This document shows, in pieces, positions 17,943 to 25,061 of a DNA stretch of 45,114 nt. The stretch is from the NCBI GenBank assembly GCA_900539855.1, contig UQDO01000014.1, forward strand, positions 1-45,114, given 5' to 3'. The notes below the pieces were generated by a model. The model ran no database searches. It saw nothing but the letters and a program-made list of their open reading frames with translations, and had not been told where the DNA came from. The stretch comes from an uncultured Oscillospiraceae bacterium (GTDB lineage Bacteria; Bacillota; Clostridia; Oscillospirales; Acutalibacteraceae). A program made the position numbers and the translations under genes. How positions within the stretch are numbered: the stretch's first letter is position 1; every line of letters starts with the position of its first letter.

Positions 17943-17971
17943 ATTGTATCACTGATTATATAATTTGTCAA
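17943..17971 (-). promoter_or_regulatory. consensus promoter of the RHH-like/clpB operon
   Basis: Minus strand: TTGACA (17966-17971), 17-nt spacer, TACAAT (17943-17948), with an extended -10 TG. Expected transcription start is near 17936. It shares a 14-base identical block (17942-17955) with the promoter at 5983-6011. Confidence 0.85.
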
Positions 17972-18013
17972 GTGTTTTATATAAATATTTTTACAAAGTT
18001 TGAGTAAGAATTC

Positions 18014-18042
18014 GGGCTGTCCCGAAATTTACGGGGCAGCCC
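18014..18042 (-). terminator. GC-rich stem-loop after the cysteine-rich gene
   Basis: An 11-bp stem (18014-18024 and 18032-18042, one G-U pair) lies 28 nt past the stop. The tail on the minus strand is GAATTCTTAC, weak in U, so termination is probable but not certain. Confidence 0.5.
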
Positions 18043-18069
18043 TCAAAGCAAAACTTACAGGTTATGCTA

Positions 18070-18906
18070 TCAGAGTGTATTGTCGCCGGCACAGCCGCAG
18101 CCGCAGCCGCATTCACTGTCAATGTCGCACGGACGCGGCGGGAAGAAATCGTCGGTCGGGAATTTGATCTTGCGGAAAACGTCGCACGGCGTGTCTGTCG
18201 CATCGTCGCACTGCTTTTCCGGAATACAGAAATCGTATACCGGCACAAGCATCTGTACATTGCGTATAAGCTGTATGATCGTAAACAGACCGAGAGTCGC
18301 GAATACGGTCCTTCCGTCTGCGCAAAGAGACGTGTCTATCGTTCCGCCGATAGCTGCTGCAACACTTGACGGGATATAGCCCGGAAGCTCACAGCATGAT
18401 CTTACGCAGCCGAGCTTTGCCGAAAGTGCTATCGGATCGACGCATTGAACAACGCACCTTGGGCTGTTTCCACCGCCGACCGAACGTCTGCCGCAGTCGT
18501 CGTCTGCCACAAAATCGTTCGTAAAGGTCTTGACATTTCCTTCACTGCCGTAAAGTATCGCCTTTTTGTTATAGAAGCATATACCGTGGACGACTGCCGG
18601 GCAGGTATGCGGTGCGGTGTATACGTCGACATCCACAAGGAAGAAGAAGGTGAGGTCGCAGGAATAGAATCCGCGGTTAAATGTCACCTGCTCGACATCT
18701 ATGTTGACGTCTATTACCTCAGCCGAGCGTATCCTTACGCTTACGGCATTGCTTACCAGCTGCTGATCGGAAGGTGAGAAATAGCACCTCATATCGGTGA
18801 CGCAGTCACGGTCGCAGCACGAATCGTAAACTCTTCCGGCGTCGATGCAGACCGCCTCTTTAAAACCTGTGGAGCCGGTCGGGCAGTTTTGTTTTATATC
18901 TGCCAT
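18070..18906 (-). CDS. cysteine-rich protein of unknown function
   Basis: No named family recognised, though similar cysteine-rich proteins occur widely in sporulating Clostridia (recollection, not tested). The 278-aa product has 24 cysteines and no signal peptide. Clusters are SCCDRDC near residue 30, CVRSCC near 167, and a CGCGCGC run at the C-terminus. The middle alternates strand-like hydrophobic segments (VRIRSAEVIDVNIDVEQVTF, CDLTFFFLVDVDVY), giving a beta-rich look. The cysteine load and cytoplasmic start suggest a metal-binding or disulfide-crosslinked coat-type protein; this is inference. It is a single gene read away from uppP; I saw no convincing sigma-A promoter for it. Confidence 0.8.
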   Translation of the reverse strand: MADIKQNCPTGSTGFKEAVCIDAGRVYDSCCDRDCVTDMRCYFSPSDQQLVSNAVSVRIRSAEVIDVNIDVEQVTFNRGFYSCDLTFFFLVDVDVYTAPHTCPAVVHGICFYNKKAILYGSEGNVKTFTNDFVADDDCGRRSVGGGNSPRCVVQCVDPIALSAKLGCVRSCCELPGYIPSSVAAAIGGTIDTSLCADGRTVFATLGLFTIIQLIRNVQMLVPVYDFCIPEKQCDDATDTPCDVFRKIKFPTDDFFPPRPCDIDSECGCGCGCAGDNTL

Positions 18907-19186
18907 AAATGATCCCCCTAAAGAAAAAATTCAAGCAAGCGGCGACTTCCTATAAGCGGCGCACCGCTTACTTTTGAGCCGGCTCAACTTCTATATCAGT
19001 TTATTCAATACGGCACATTTATGTTACTGACCCGACCGTAGCGGTGTTGTGTTATGCCGATGCCCTTACAATATAAATCAACACTTATGTAATTAGATTG
19101 ACAAAGCGGCGCATATGTTATAAAATACAAGATGTCAGAGCCGATGTAAAATCAGCCCCTTTGATCAGGGCTTAGAAGGTGCATAT
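18907..19186. promoter_or_regulatory. divergent intergenic region with uppP promoter
   Basis: Plus-strand promoter TTGACA (19098-19103), 17-nt spacer, TAAAAT (19121-19126) drives uppP. A perfect 14-base palindrome (18974-18987, TTGAGCC then GGCTCAA) lies about 70 nt upstream of the cysteine-rich gene and could be a protein-binding site. No other gene is visible in these 280 nt. Confidence 0.7.
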
Positions 19187-20035
19187 ATGTCTTTTCTTGT
19201 TGAACTTTTAAAAACAATATTATACGGTATTATTGAAGGTATAACCGAATGGCTGCCGATCAGCAGCACCGGACACCTTATACTTTTCGAGGAGCTGTTC
19301 TGGAAGAACACCGATCCGGCGTTCATGGAGATGTTCCGCGTCGTTATCCAGCTCGGCGCGATACTTGCCGTTATCGTGGCGTTCTTCAGAAAGCTAAATC
19401 CCTTTTCGCGTCAGAAGGACGCCATTGCGAAAAGAGCCACATGGGAAATGTGGTTCAAGGTAATAATAGCCTGTCTGCCTGCGGCTGTCATAGGTCTGCC
19501 GTTTGACGACAAGCTGGATGAGGTCTTCTACAACTTCCCCACCGTTGCAATAACGCTGATACTTTACGGAATAGTATTTATAGTGATAGAATCGGTCGAT
19601 CGCAAGCCGCCTAAAATAAAGACCATATCAGCCCTTTCCTATAAGACGGCGGCGCTGATAGGCGCGATCCAGCTTCTGGCACTGATACCGGGCACTTCGC
19701 GTTCGGGCGTAACCATTATAGGCGCCATGCTGCTTGGCTGTTCACGCCCGGTAGCCGCCGAATTTTCATTTTTCCTTGCAATACCGGTCATGTTCGGTGC
19801 AAGCCTTTTAAAATCGGCAAAATATGCTATGCACATCGCGTCCGGAGAGGTCGCCATGATAACCGGCAGCCAGGTAACCGTTCTCATCATCGGCATGGCT
19901 GTTGCCTTCATAGTCTCAATAGCGGCTATAAAATTCCTTATGAGCTATGTCAAAAAGCGCAATTTTAAGCCGTTCGGCTACTACCGCGTCGTGCTTGGCG
20001 CCGTGCTGCTTGTGTACTATTTTGTATTCAGATAA
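19187..20035 (+). CDS. uppP: undecaprenyl-diphosphatase UppP (BacA)
   Basis: An integral membrane phosphatase that turns undecaprenyl diphosphate into the monophosphate carrier used for peptidoglycan and other wall polymers; overexpression of homologues gives bacitracin resistance. 282 aa, about eight hydrophobic segments. Signature motifs are EGITEWLPISSTGHLIL (about residues 17-33) and PGTSRSG (about 170), both part of the active site. ATG has AGAAGGTG upstream. coaX starts 11 nt later, so the two are cotranscribed. Confidence 0.97.
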   Translation: MSFLVELLKTILYGIIEGITEWLPISSTGHLILFEELFWKNTDPAFMEMFRVVIQLGAILAVIVAFFRKLNPFSRQKDAIAKRATWEMWFKVIIACLPAAVIGLPFDDKLDEVFYNFPTVAITLILYGIVFIVIESVDRKPPKIKTISALSYKTAALIGAIQLLALIPGTSRSGVTIIGAMLLGCSRPVAAEFSFFLAIPVMFGASLLKSAKYAMHIASGEVAMITGSQVTVLIIGMAVAFIVSIAAIKFLMSYVKKRNFKPFGYYRVVLGAVLLVYYFVFR

Positions 20036-20046
20036 GAGGAAGATTT

Positions 20047-20826
20047 ATGCTTATTTGCATTGATATCGGAAATACTAACATAACAATAGGCATTTATGAC
20101 GGAGACGAGCTGAAGGTCACCGCGAGACTTGCCACAGATTCGCGGCGCACGTCGGATCAGTACGCCATTGAAATACGCGATATAATACACATCTATGAGA
20201 TTGAGCGCAGCGAGATAACCGACGCGGCGATATGCTCTGTAGTGCCGACGGTCGGGAACGCCGTGGAACGCGCCGTGGAAAAGCTGTTTTGCATAAAGCC
20301 CATGGTGCTTGGACCGGGGATACGCACCGGACTCAATATTAAAATAGACAATCCTGCACAACTCGGTGCAGACCTTGCCGCAGGTGCCGTTGGTGCTCTG
20401 GCAAAATACAGCATGCCGTGTATAATAATCGATCTCGGCACCGCGTCGACCATCAGCGTGCTCGGCAAAAACGGTGAATTTTTAGGCGGCGCTATTGCCG
20501 CCGGAATAAAGCTGACCCTTGAGGCGCTGACCTCAAAGACCGCCCAGCTTCCGATGGTAAGCATTGAAGCACCGTCACATGTTATCGGTTCAAACACCGC
20601 TGACTGTATGAAGTCGGGACTGGTCATAGGCGCAGCTTCAATGATCGACGGCATGATCACGAGAATAGAACGTGAGCTTAAAGAGACTGCGACCGTCGTC
20701 GCGACCGGAGGGCTTGCTCCGGAGGTGGTCGGTTTCTGTGACCGTGAGATACTGCTTGACGATGATCTTTTGCTTGACGGATTAAAGCTGATCTATCAAA
20801 AGAACAAGCAGCACGCCGTAAAGTAG
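20047..20826 (+). CDS. coaX: type III pantothenate kinase CoaX
   Basis: Phosphorylates pantothenate in the first step of coenzyme A synthesis. This is the feedback-resistant type III enzyme of the ASKHA fold. 259 aa, normal length. The phosphate loop ICIDIGNTNITIG begins at residue 3. GADLAAGAVGAL with the catalytic Asp lies at about residue 108, and IIDLGTASTISVL near 130 is the second phosphate motif. It follows uppP by 11 nt. Downstream, after 134 nt, is an ECF transporter S component that may bring in its substrate. Confidence 0.96.
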   Translation: MLICIDIGNTNITIGIYDGDELKVTARLATDSRRTSDQYAIEIRDIIHIYEIERSEITDAAICSVVPTVGNAVERAVEKLFCIKPMVLGPGIRTGLNIKIDNPAQLGADLAAGAVGALAKYSMPCIIIDLGTASTISVLGKNGEFLGGAIAAGIKLTLEALTSKTAQLPMVSIEAPSHVIGSNTADCMKSGLVIGAASMIDGMITRIERELKETATVVATGGLAPEVVGFCDREILLDDDLLLDGLKLIYQKNKQHAVK

Positions 20827-20960
20827 GTTTCAATAAGCTGCCGCCGCGTTACCTTTTTTGGAACGCAGGCAACAAGGCACGCATTGAAATATATTAAAAT
20901 TTGCGCTGTATCCTGCCGCGGCAAAGGCGGCAAAAGCAGAACAGCAGCAGGAGGAAAATC

Positions 20961-21560
20961 ATGAAAAAAACAAAAGTCTTTCGCATCGCATTGTCGGCAC
21001 TGTTTGCAGCACTGCTTGCAGTTATGGCATTCACACCGCTCGGCTACATCCCAACCGGCGCATTCAACATCACGCTGATGTTTCTGCCGGTCATATTCGG
21101 CGCCATTGCCATAGGTCCTGCGGCAGGTGCCGTTTTGGGTCTGCTTTTCGGTCTTACAAGCTTTTTGCAGGCATTCGGAATAGGATTTATAATCGATCCT
21201 ATGGCGTCTGTGCTCTTTGAGATCAGTCCGCTTTACTACACCCTTGTATGCTTTGTACCGCGCATTGTAATGGGTCTTTTAGTCGGTCTCATATTCAAAG
21301 GTATGAAAAGAATAGATAGGACCAAGACTCAGGTCCCGAGCTATGCAGTCGCTTCAATTTCGGCAGTTGTACTCAACACCTCGCTTTTCATGACCGGCTA
21401 TTACCTTGCCTACCGCAGCACCGCCCTTGCAGAAACTCCGGTAAACGTAGTTATCATGTCGGCATTGAGTCTAAACTCGCTTTGCGAGCTGCTTGTTGCC
21501 CTTTTGATCGGAACACCTGCAAGCATGGCGATAGTTCATGCAATGCGTAAAATGAAATAA
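20961..21560 (+). CDS. ECF transporter S component (possibly pantothenate)
   Basis: A 199-aa six-helix substrate-binding subunit of an energy-coupling-factor vitamin transporter. It shows the typical start RIALSALFAALLAVMAFTPLG, which carries the AxxxA-type contact for the EcfT partner. A frame opens earlier at 20901, but GGAGG is 6 nt before ATG 20961, so that start is chosen. No EcfA/EcfT genes are present in the window; it presumably uses a shared module elsewhere. Its place right after coaX suggests pantothenate as substrate (PanT-like), an inference from context only. It ends in a strong terminator. Confidence 0.85.
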   Translation: MKKTKVFRIALSALFAALLAVMAFTPLGYIPTGAFNITLMFLPVIFGAIAIGPAAGAVLGLLFGLTSFLQAFGIGFIIDPMASVLFEISPLYYTLVCFVPRIVMGLLVGLIFKGMKRIDRTKTQVPSYAVASISAVVLNTSLFMTGYYLAYRSTALAETPVNVVIMSALSLNSLCELLVALLIGTPASMAIVHAMRKMK

Positions 21561-21573
21561 TCATCCGATATGT

Positions 21574-21612
21574 AAACTGCCGCTGTGTCAAAAGACGCAG
21601 CGGCAGTTTTTT
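21574..21612 (+). terminator. intrinsic terminator after the ECF gene
   Basis: A 12-bp perfect stem (21574-21585 and 21598-21609), extendable inwards, followed by TTT. It ends the uppP-coaX-ECF transcription unit. Confidence 0.9.
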
Positions 21613-21664
21613 ACTTTAATATCTTATTTTTGCGCGGTTAATATAAATATCGGAGCGTGATACA

Positions 21665-22372
21665 ATGGACTATATAAAGGTGATATACAGCAGCATAATT
21701 TCAATAGCGGTGCTGTTTTTTCTTGCAAAGCTGATCGGCAACAGGCAGATATCACAGCTGTCTCTCTTTGATTACATCAACGGCATCACAATAGGCTCGA
21801 TAGCCGCCGAAATGGCGACGTCGCTTGAAAAGCACTGGACGCTTCCGCTGCTTGCAATGGTCATTTACGGACTTGCCACGGCATTTATATCATACATCTG
21901 CTGCAAATCGCAGAAGGTGCGGAGATTCTGCAACGGCAAGGCGATAATCCTGTTTGACAAGGGTAAATTCAGATACGACGCATTAAAAAGATCAAAACTT
22001 GACATGAACGAATTTCTGATGCAGTGCAGAGCCGATGGGTACTTCGACCTTTCTGAAATAGAAACGGCGGTCATGGAACCGAACGGCAAAATAAGCTTTC
22101 TGCCCAAAGCCGAAAACCGTCCGGTCACACCGAACGACATGGCGCTGTCAGTGCCCAAAAGCGGGCTTTGCTTTAATCTCGTCATTGACGGCAAGGTACT
22201 TGAAAGCAATCTCATATCGGCAGGCAAGGATAAAAAATGGCTGTCGGGCGAGCTTTCAAAAAGCAAGTGTAAAACAATAGAAGAGGTACTGCTTGCAACG
22301 CTCGGTGCAGACGGTACGGTTTCGTTTTACAAAAAAGAAAAAAGCAAAAGCGGCAACGATGTGTTTGCATAA
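21665..22372 (+). CDS. DUF421 (YetF/YdfR-type) membrane protein
   Basis: A DUF421-family protein, 235 aa. Three N-terminal transmembrane segments (about residues 5-22, 37-50 and 55-78) hold the family motifs ISQLSLFDYINGITIGSIAAEMA. A cytoplasmic YetF domain of mixed alpha/beta character follows (FDKGKFRYDALKRSKLDMNEFLMQCRADG, about 100-130). Relatives in spore formers are often expressed late, but the function is not established. GGAG sits 9 nt before ATG. A 52-aa ORF follows after 30 nt. Confidence 0.88.
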   Translation: MDYIKVIYSSIISIAVLFFLAKLIGNRQISQLSLFDYINGITIGSIAAEMATSLEKHWTLPLLAMVIYGLATAFISYICCKSQKVRRFCNGKAIILFDKGKFRYDALKRSKLDMNEFLMQCRADGYFDLSEIETAVMEPNGKISFLPKAENRPVTPNDMALSVPKSGLCFNLVIDGKVLESNLISAGKDKKWLSGELSKSKCKTIEEVLLATLGADGTVSFYKKEKSKSGNDVFA

Positions 22373-22402
22373 AACCTGAAAACCAAAAAGGAGGTGAACG
22401 GT

Positions 22403-22561
22403 ATGCCGGAAGAAAACAAAAAGAAATACGACATGCAAAAAAGCAGCTATTTCAATTCACTGCCGCCGTATGTAAGGGAAACGCTTGTACAAAGCGCAGG
22501 GCTTATTGAAAGCGATGAGGATCTTATAAACGCAGCAGATAAAATAATGGGCGCTTACTGA
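22403..22561 (+). CDS. small protein of unknown function (52 aa)
   Basis: A short reading frame with an excellent ribosome site (AAGGAGGTG, about 7 nt before ATG 22403), 30 nt after the DUF421 gene. The product begins MPEENKKKYDM and contains SSYFNSLPPYVRETLVQSAG, then an acidic helix ending in KIMGAY. It is hydrophilic, helical and has no membrane segment. The strong ribosome site and normal codon use argue that it is real. It is probably cotranscribed with the DUF421 gene. Confidence 0.75.
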   Translation: MPEENKKKYDMQKSSYFNSLPPYVRETLVQSAGLIESDEDLINAADKIMGAY

Positions 22562-22570
22562 AATTGAAAG

Positions 22571-22612
22571 CAAAAGAAAAAAGAAAAAGAGAACAAGTCC
22601 ACACTTGTTCTC
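22571..22612 (-). terminator. intrinsic terminator of rpmB
   Basis: On the minus strand, a 10-bp perfect stem (22589-22598 and 22603-22612, tetraloop) is followed by a long T-rich tail (22571-22588). It lies about 20 nt after the rpmB stop. Confidence 0.9.
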
Positions 22613-22631
22613 TTACCCTTTTCTTTTCACC

Positions 22632-22820
22632 TTAGATAGCGCGGGTCACTTTGCCTGAACGCAGGCAACGGGTGCAGGCATAAATTCTACGGGGCGAACC
22701 GTCAACAATAGCCTTAACGCGCTTTACGTTGGGCTTCCAGGTACGGTTTGAACGCCTGTGTGAATGAGATACCTTGATACCGAAAGTGATTTCTTTGCTG
22801 CAGATGTCACACTTTGCCAT
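22632..22820 (-). CDS. rpmB: 50S ribosomal protein L28
   Basis: Large-subunit ribosomal protein L28, 62 aa. The sequence AKCDICSKEITFGIKVSHSHRRSNRTWKPN and the late CTRC pair give two CxxC motifs, the zinc-binding form of L28. AAGGAGGTG lies 8 nt before ATG 22820, which rules out the longer frame to 22856. A promoter is at 22862-22890 and a strong terminator follows, so it is a single-gene unit. Confidence 0.97.
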   Translation of the reverse strand: MAKCDICSKEITFGIKVSHSHRRSNRTWKPNVKRVKAIVDGSPRRIYACTRCLRSGKVTRAI

Positions 22821-22861
22821 GAGTCTGCACCTCCTTTGAATTACATACAATCGCAAATGCT

Positions 22862-22890
22862 ATGATAACAGATAATGACGGATTTTGCAA
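22862..22890 (-). promoter_or_regulatory. promoter of rpmB
   Basis: Minus strand: TTGCAA (22885-22890), 17-nt spacer, TATCAT (22862-22867). Confidence 0.65.
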
Positions 22891-22981
22891 TAGTTATTTT
22901 TAAAAATATCAAATTTTTTTAAAGCACGCCCCTACTGCAACAAATTTTCACAATTATTTACTCTTTAAGTGACGCAAAATC

Positions 22982-23010
22982 TTGCTTTTCTTAAAAAAAT
23001 ATGTTAGTAT
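22982..23010 (+). promoter_or_regulatory. promoter of the HAD hydrolase gene
   Basis: TTGCTT (22982-22987), 17-nt spacer, TAGTAT (23005-23010), about 32 nt before the ATG. Confidence 0.55.
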
Positions 23011-23041
23011 TGGTTTGATAACACCACATATTTGAGAGGAT

Positions 23042-23701
23042 ATGGTCACAGTGGCAGTCAAAGCAGTGATATTTGACCTTGACGGAACGCTGCTCAACAC
23101 GTTAACGGATATTGCAAATGCCGTTAATTACACATTGAAAAAGAACGGATTTCCGACCCATCCAACCGAAGCATTTAAAAGGTTCGTCGGCAACGGAACT
23201 GATATTATGATATCAAGAGCGCTGCCGCCTGACGCAAGGAATGACAAAACTCTTGACGCACTGCGTCCGGGGTATCTGGAGTATTACGACGCGCACTCAA
23301 ACGACAACACAAGACCGTATGACGGGATCCCCGAGCTGCTGCGTGACCTGAAAGCACGCGGTGTAAAACTTGCGGTAACGTCAAATAAGATAGACTGTAT
23401 GGTGCAGCTTATCGTGTCGCAGTATTTCAAAAACACATTTGATTATGTAACGGGTCAGAAAGAACACGTTCCCATAAAGCCCGACCCTGCAATGGTATTT
23501 GCAGCTATGGAAAGCTTCGGAGTTATGCCGACTGAATGTGTATATGTAGGTGATTCCGGCGTTGACGCCCGTACCGGCTCAAATTCCGGCGCGTTTACGG
23601 TCGGCGTTTCGTGGGGCTTCAGGACGGTCGGAGAACTGCTTGAGGGCGGTGCCGACGCAATCATATCAAAACCGGCGGAGCTTCTGCGTTATGTAAGATA
23701 A
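23042..23701 (+). CDS. HAD-family phosphatase (phosphoglycolate phosphatase-like)
   Basis: A HAD-superfamily phosphatase, 219 aa, of the Gph/PpaX type. Motif I is FDLDGTLLNT (nucleophile Asp near residue 11), motif II is AVTSNK near 113, motif III includes the Lys of PIKPDP near 142, and motif IV is YVGDSGVDARTG. The helical cap lies between motifs I and II. Substrate may be phosphoglycolate or pyrophosphate; the sequence alone does not decide. GAGAGG is only 2 nt from ATG 23042, so an in-frame GTG at 23051 (giving MAVKAVIFDLDG) may be the true start. The dCMP deaminase gene follows after 64 nt. Confidence 0.9.
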   Translation: MVTVAVKAVIFDLDGTLLNTLTDIANAVNYTLKKNGFPTHPTEAFKRFVGNGTDIMISRALPPDARNDKTLDALRPGYLEYYDAHSNDNTRPYDGIPELLRDLKARGVKLAVTSNKIDCMVQLIVSQYFKNTFDYVTGQKEHVPIKPDPAMVFAAMESFGVMPTECVYVGDSGVDARTGSNSGAFTVGVSWGFRTVGELLEGGADAIISKPAELLRYVR

Positions 23702-23765
23702 GTGCTGCGCAAAGCCAGCCGCGGCACAATATTTGTTTTTATTTTTTCCGAAAAGGAGAATTTAT

Positions 23766-24245
23766 ATGAAACGCAAGGATTATCTCGGATGGGATGAATA
23801 CTTCATGGGTATAGCGCTGCTTTCCTCTCAGCGCAGCAAGGACCCCAACACCCAGGTCGGCGCCTGTATAGTCAACAGCGAGAACCGCATTATGGCTGTC
23901 GGCTACAACGGTATGCCGTACGGCTGCAGCGATGACGATTATCCGTGGGACAGAGAGGGCGACTCGCTCCAGAGCAAATATATGTATGTCTGCCATGCCG
24001 AGCTTAACGCGATCCTGAATTTCAACGGCGGTTCCATGCGCGGCTTCAGGCTGTATGTCACGCTGTTCCCCTGCAATGAATGTGCAAAAGCGATAATCCA
24101 AAAAGGCATAGCCGAAGTAATATACCTGTCTGATAAATACTCCGATGCCGAAATGACCAAGGCTGCTAAAAAAATGTTTGATTCCGCCGGCGTAAAGTAC
24201 CGCGAATATGATCAGACGATGAAGACAATTGAACTCAAGCTGTAA
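23766..24245 (+). CDS. dCMP deaminase family protein (ComEB-like)
   Basis: A zinc-dependent deoxycytidylate deaminase family member, 159 aa. Zinc and proton-shuttle residues are visible in CHAELNA (about residues 76-82) and PCNECAKAII (about 101-110). An early DPNTQVGACIV motif binds substrate. In known enzymes dCMP becomes dUMP for thymidylate synthesis; Bacillus ComEB is a homologue. AAGGAG lies 7 nt before ATG 23766, so the earlier frame opening at 23733 is not used. It ends at a strong terminator shared with bioY. Confidence 0.93.
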   Translation: MKRKDYLGWDEYFMGIALLSSQRSKDPNTQVGACIVNSENRIMAVGYNGMPYGCSDDDYPWDREGDSLQSKYMYVCHAELNAILNFNGGSMRGFRLYVTLFPCNECAKAIIQKGIAEVIYLSDKYSDAEMTKAAKKMFDSAGVKYREYDQTMKTIELKL

Positions 24246-24260
24246 AAGCTTTACATAACA

Positions 24261-24288
24261 AAAAAACGGCAGGTCCCTGCTGTTTTTT
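24261..24288. terminator. bidirectional terminator between dCMP deaminase and bioY
   Basis: A 12-bp stem (24261-24272 and 24277-24288, one G-U pair) flanked by A6 on the left and T6 on the right, with a tetraloop. It serves the plus-strand deaminase gene and, 70 nt past its stop, bioY. Confidence 0.85.
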
Positions 24289-24360
24289 GTTTTATAGACC
24301 AAAAGATAAACTTAAGTTTATAGGTATAAAAAAGCCGATAAATCTTTGCCTCCCTTGCCT

Positions 24361-24912
24361 TTACACCCTGACCCTTGAACATACCCTGTTCACCGCTACA
24401 GCGGCGGCTGATAATTTCACCGCATCGGGTATCAGAAACGGCAATACGCATTTTGCAATGGCAGAGGTTATACCGACCGAACTGCCCTTTGATGTGTAAA
24501 CAATTATGTACCACGCGGTGCCTATCGAATAGCAAAGCGCAAGTCCCACTATCATTGACAGTATAAGAGGCAGAAGCCTTCTCCCGAACGCCTCGGACAC
24601 CGATCCTACAATGGCTGCCGTCGCAAGGAATCCTACAATGTATCCGCCGGTAGCACCGGTTATTATGCCTATTCCACCTGTAAATCCGTGGAAAACGGGC
24701 ACGCCGACCATACCGAGAAGTATATAAGTTGCCGTCGCGGCAACTCCCCTCTTAAGACCTAAAATTCCGGCAGCACACATCACTGCAAATGTCTGCATGG
24801 TGAACGGTACCGGACCTATCTGAACCGATATCCATGAGCATACGGCTATCAAAGCCGTAAACAACGCCGTCACCGAAATGTTATATATTACCTTTGATTT
24901 TGCTTTTGCCAT
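24361..24912 (-). CDS. bioY: biotin transporter BioY
   Basis: BioY, the S component of the biotin ECF transporter, an integral membrane protein of 183 aa with six helices. Family signatures are the start VTALFTALIAVCSWISVQIGPVPFTMQTFAV and the glycine-rich GFTGGIGIITGATGGYIVGF. The frame opens at 24927, but the GGAGG site is 8 nt before ATG 24912, which is preferred over the nearer ATG 24918. No biotin synthesis genes are seen nearby. A promoter and an inverted repeat resembling a BirA operator lie upstream. Confidence 0.95.
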   Translation of the reverse strand: MAKAKSKVIYNISVTALFTALIAVCSWISVQIGPVPFTMQTFAVMCAAGILGLKRGVAATATYILLGMVGVPVFHGFTGGIGIITGATGGYIVGFLATAAIVGSVSEAFGRRLLPLILSMIVGLALCYSIGTAWYIIVYTSKGSSVGITSAIAKCVLPFLIPDAVKLSAAAVAVNRVCSRVRV

Positions 24913-24933
24913 GATCATTCCCTCCACTTCGGT

Positions 24934-24962
24934 ATATTATCATTTTCAGCGCCTATTGTCAA
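24934..24962 (-). promoter_or_regulatory. promoter of bioY
   Basis: Minus strand: TTGACA (24957-24962), 17-nt spacer, TAATAT (24934-24939). The -35 box lies inside the inverted repeat 24955-24988. Confidence 0.8.
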
Positions 24963-24988
24963 CCTTTATTTGGTATAAAGGTGACAAT
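24955..24988. promoter_or_regulatory. BirA-like operator over the bioY promoter
   Basis: An inverted repeat with outer arms TTGTCAACC and GGTGACAA separated by 15 nt; the arms match apart from one missing base. Spacing and half-site resemble the BirA biotin-repressor operator of Firmicutes (TTGTNAACC, 14-15 nt, GGTTNACAA). It covers the bioY -35 box, so a biotin-loaded repressor would block transcription. Confidence 0.7.
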
Positions 24989-25005
24989 TAAAGCAACATT
25001 TTTTG

Positions 25006-25034
25006 TTGCATTAAGGGACTTTAAAGGTTATAAT
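25006..25034 (+). promoter_or_regulatory. promoter of trmB
   Basis: TTGCAT (25006-25011), 17-nt spacer, TATAAT (25029-25034), 28 nt before the trmB ATG. The small palindrome GCAACA/TGTTGC (24993-25009) overlaps its -35. Confidence 0.75.
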
Positions 25035-25061
25035 GAAATAAAAACTTTTGGAGCATAAAAC

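Noticed and set aside
17909..17971. N-terminal extension of the RHH-like gene starting at TTG 17971
   Set aside because: These bases hold the -35 and -10 boxes and the transcription start; the ribosome site belongs to ATG 17908.
17972..18013. CIRCE (HrcA) element for clpB
   Set aside because: No TTAGCACTC/GAGTGCTAA inverted repeat was found near the clpB operon promoter.
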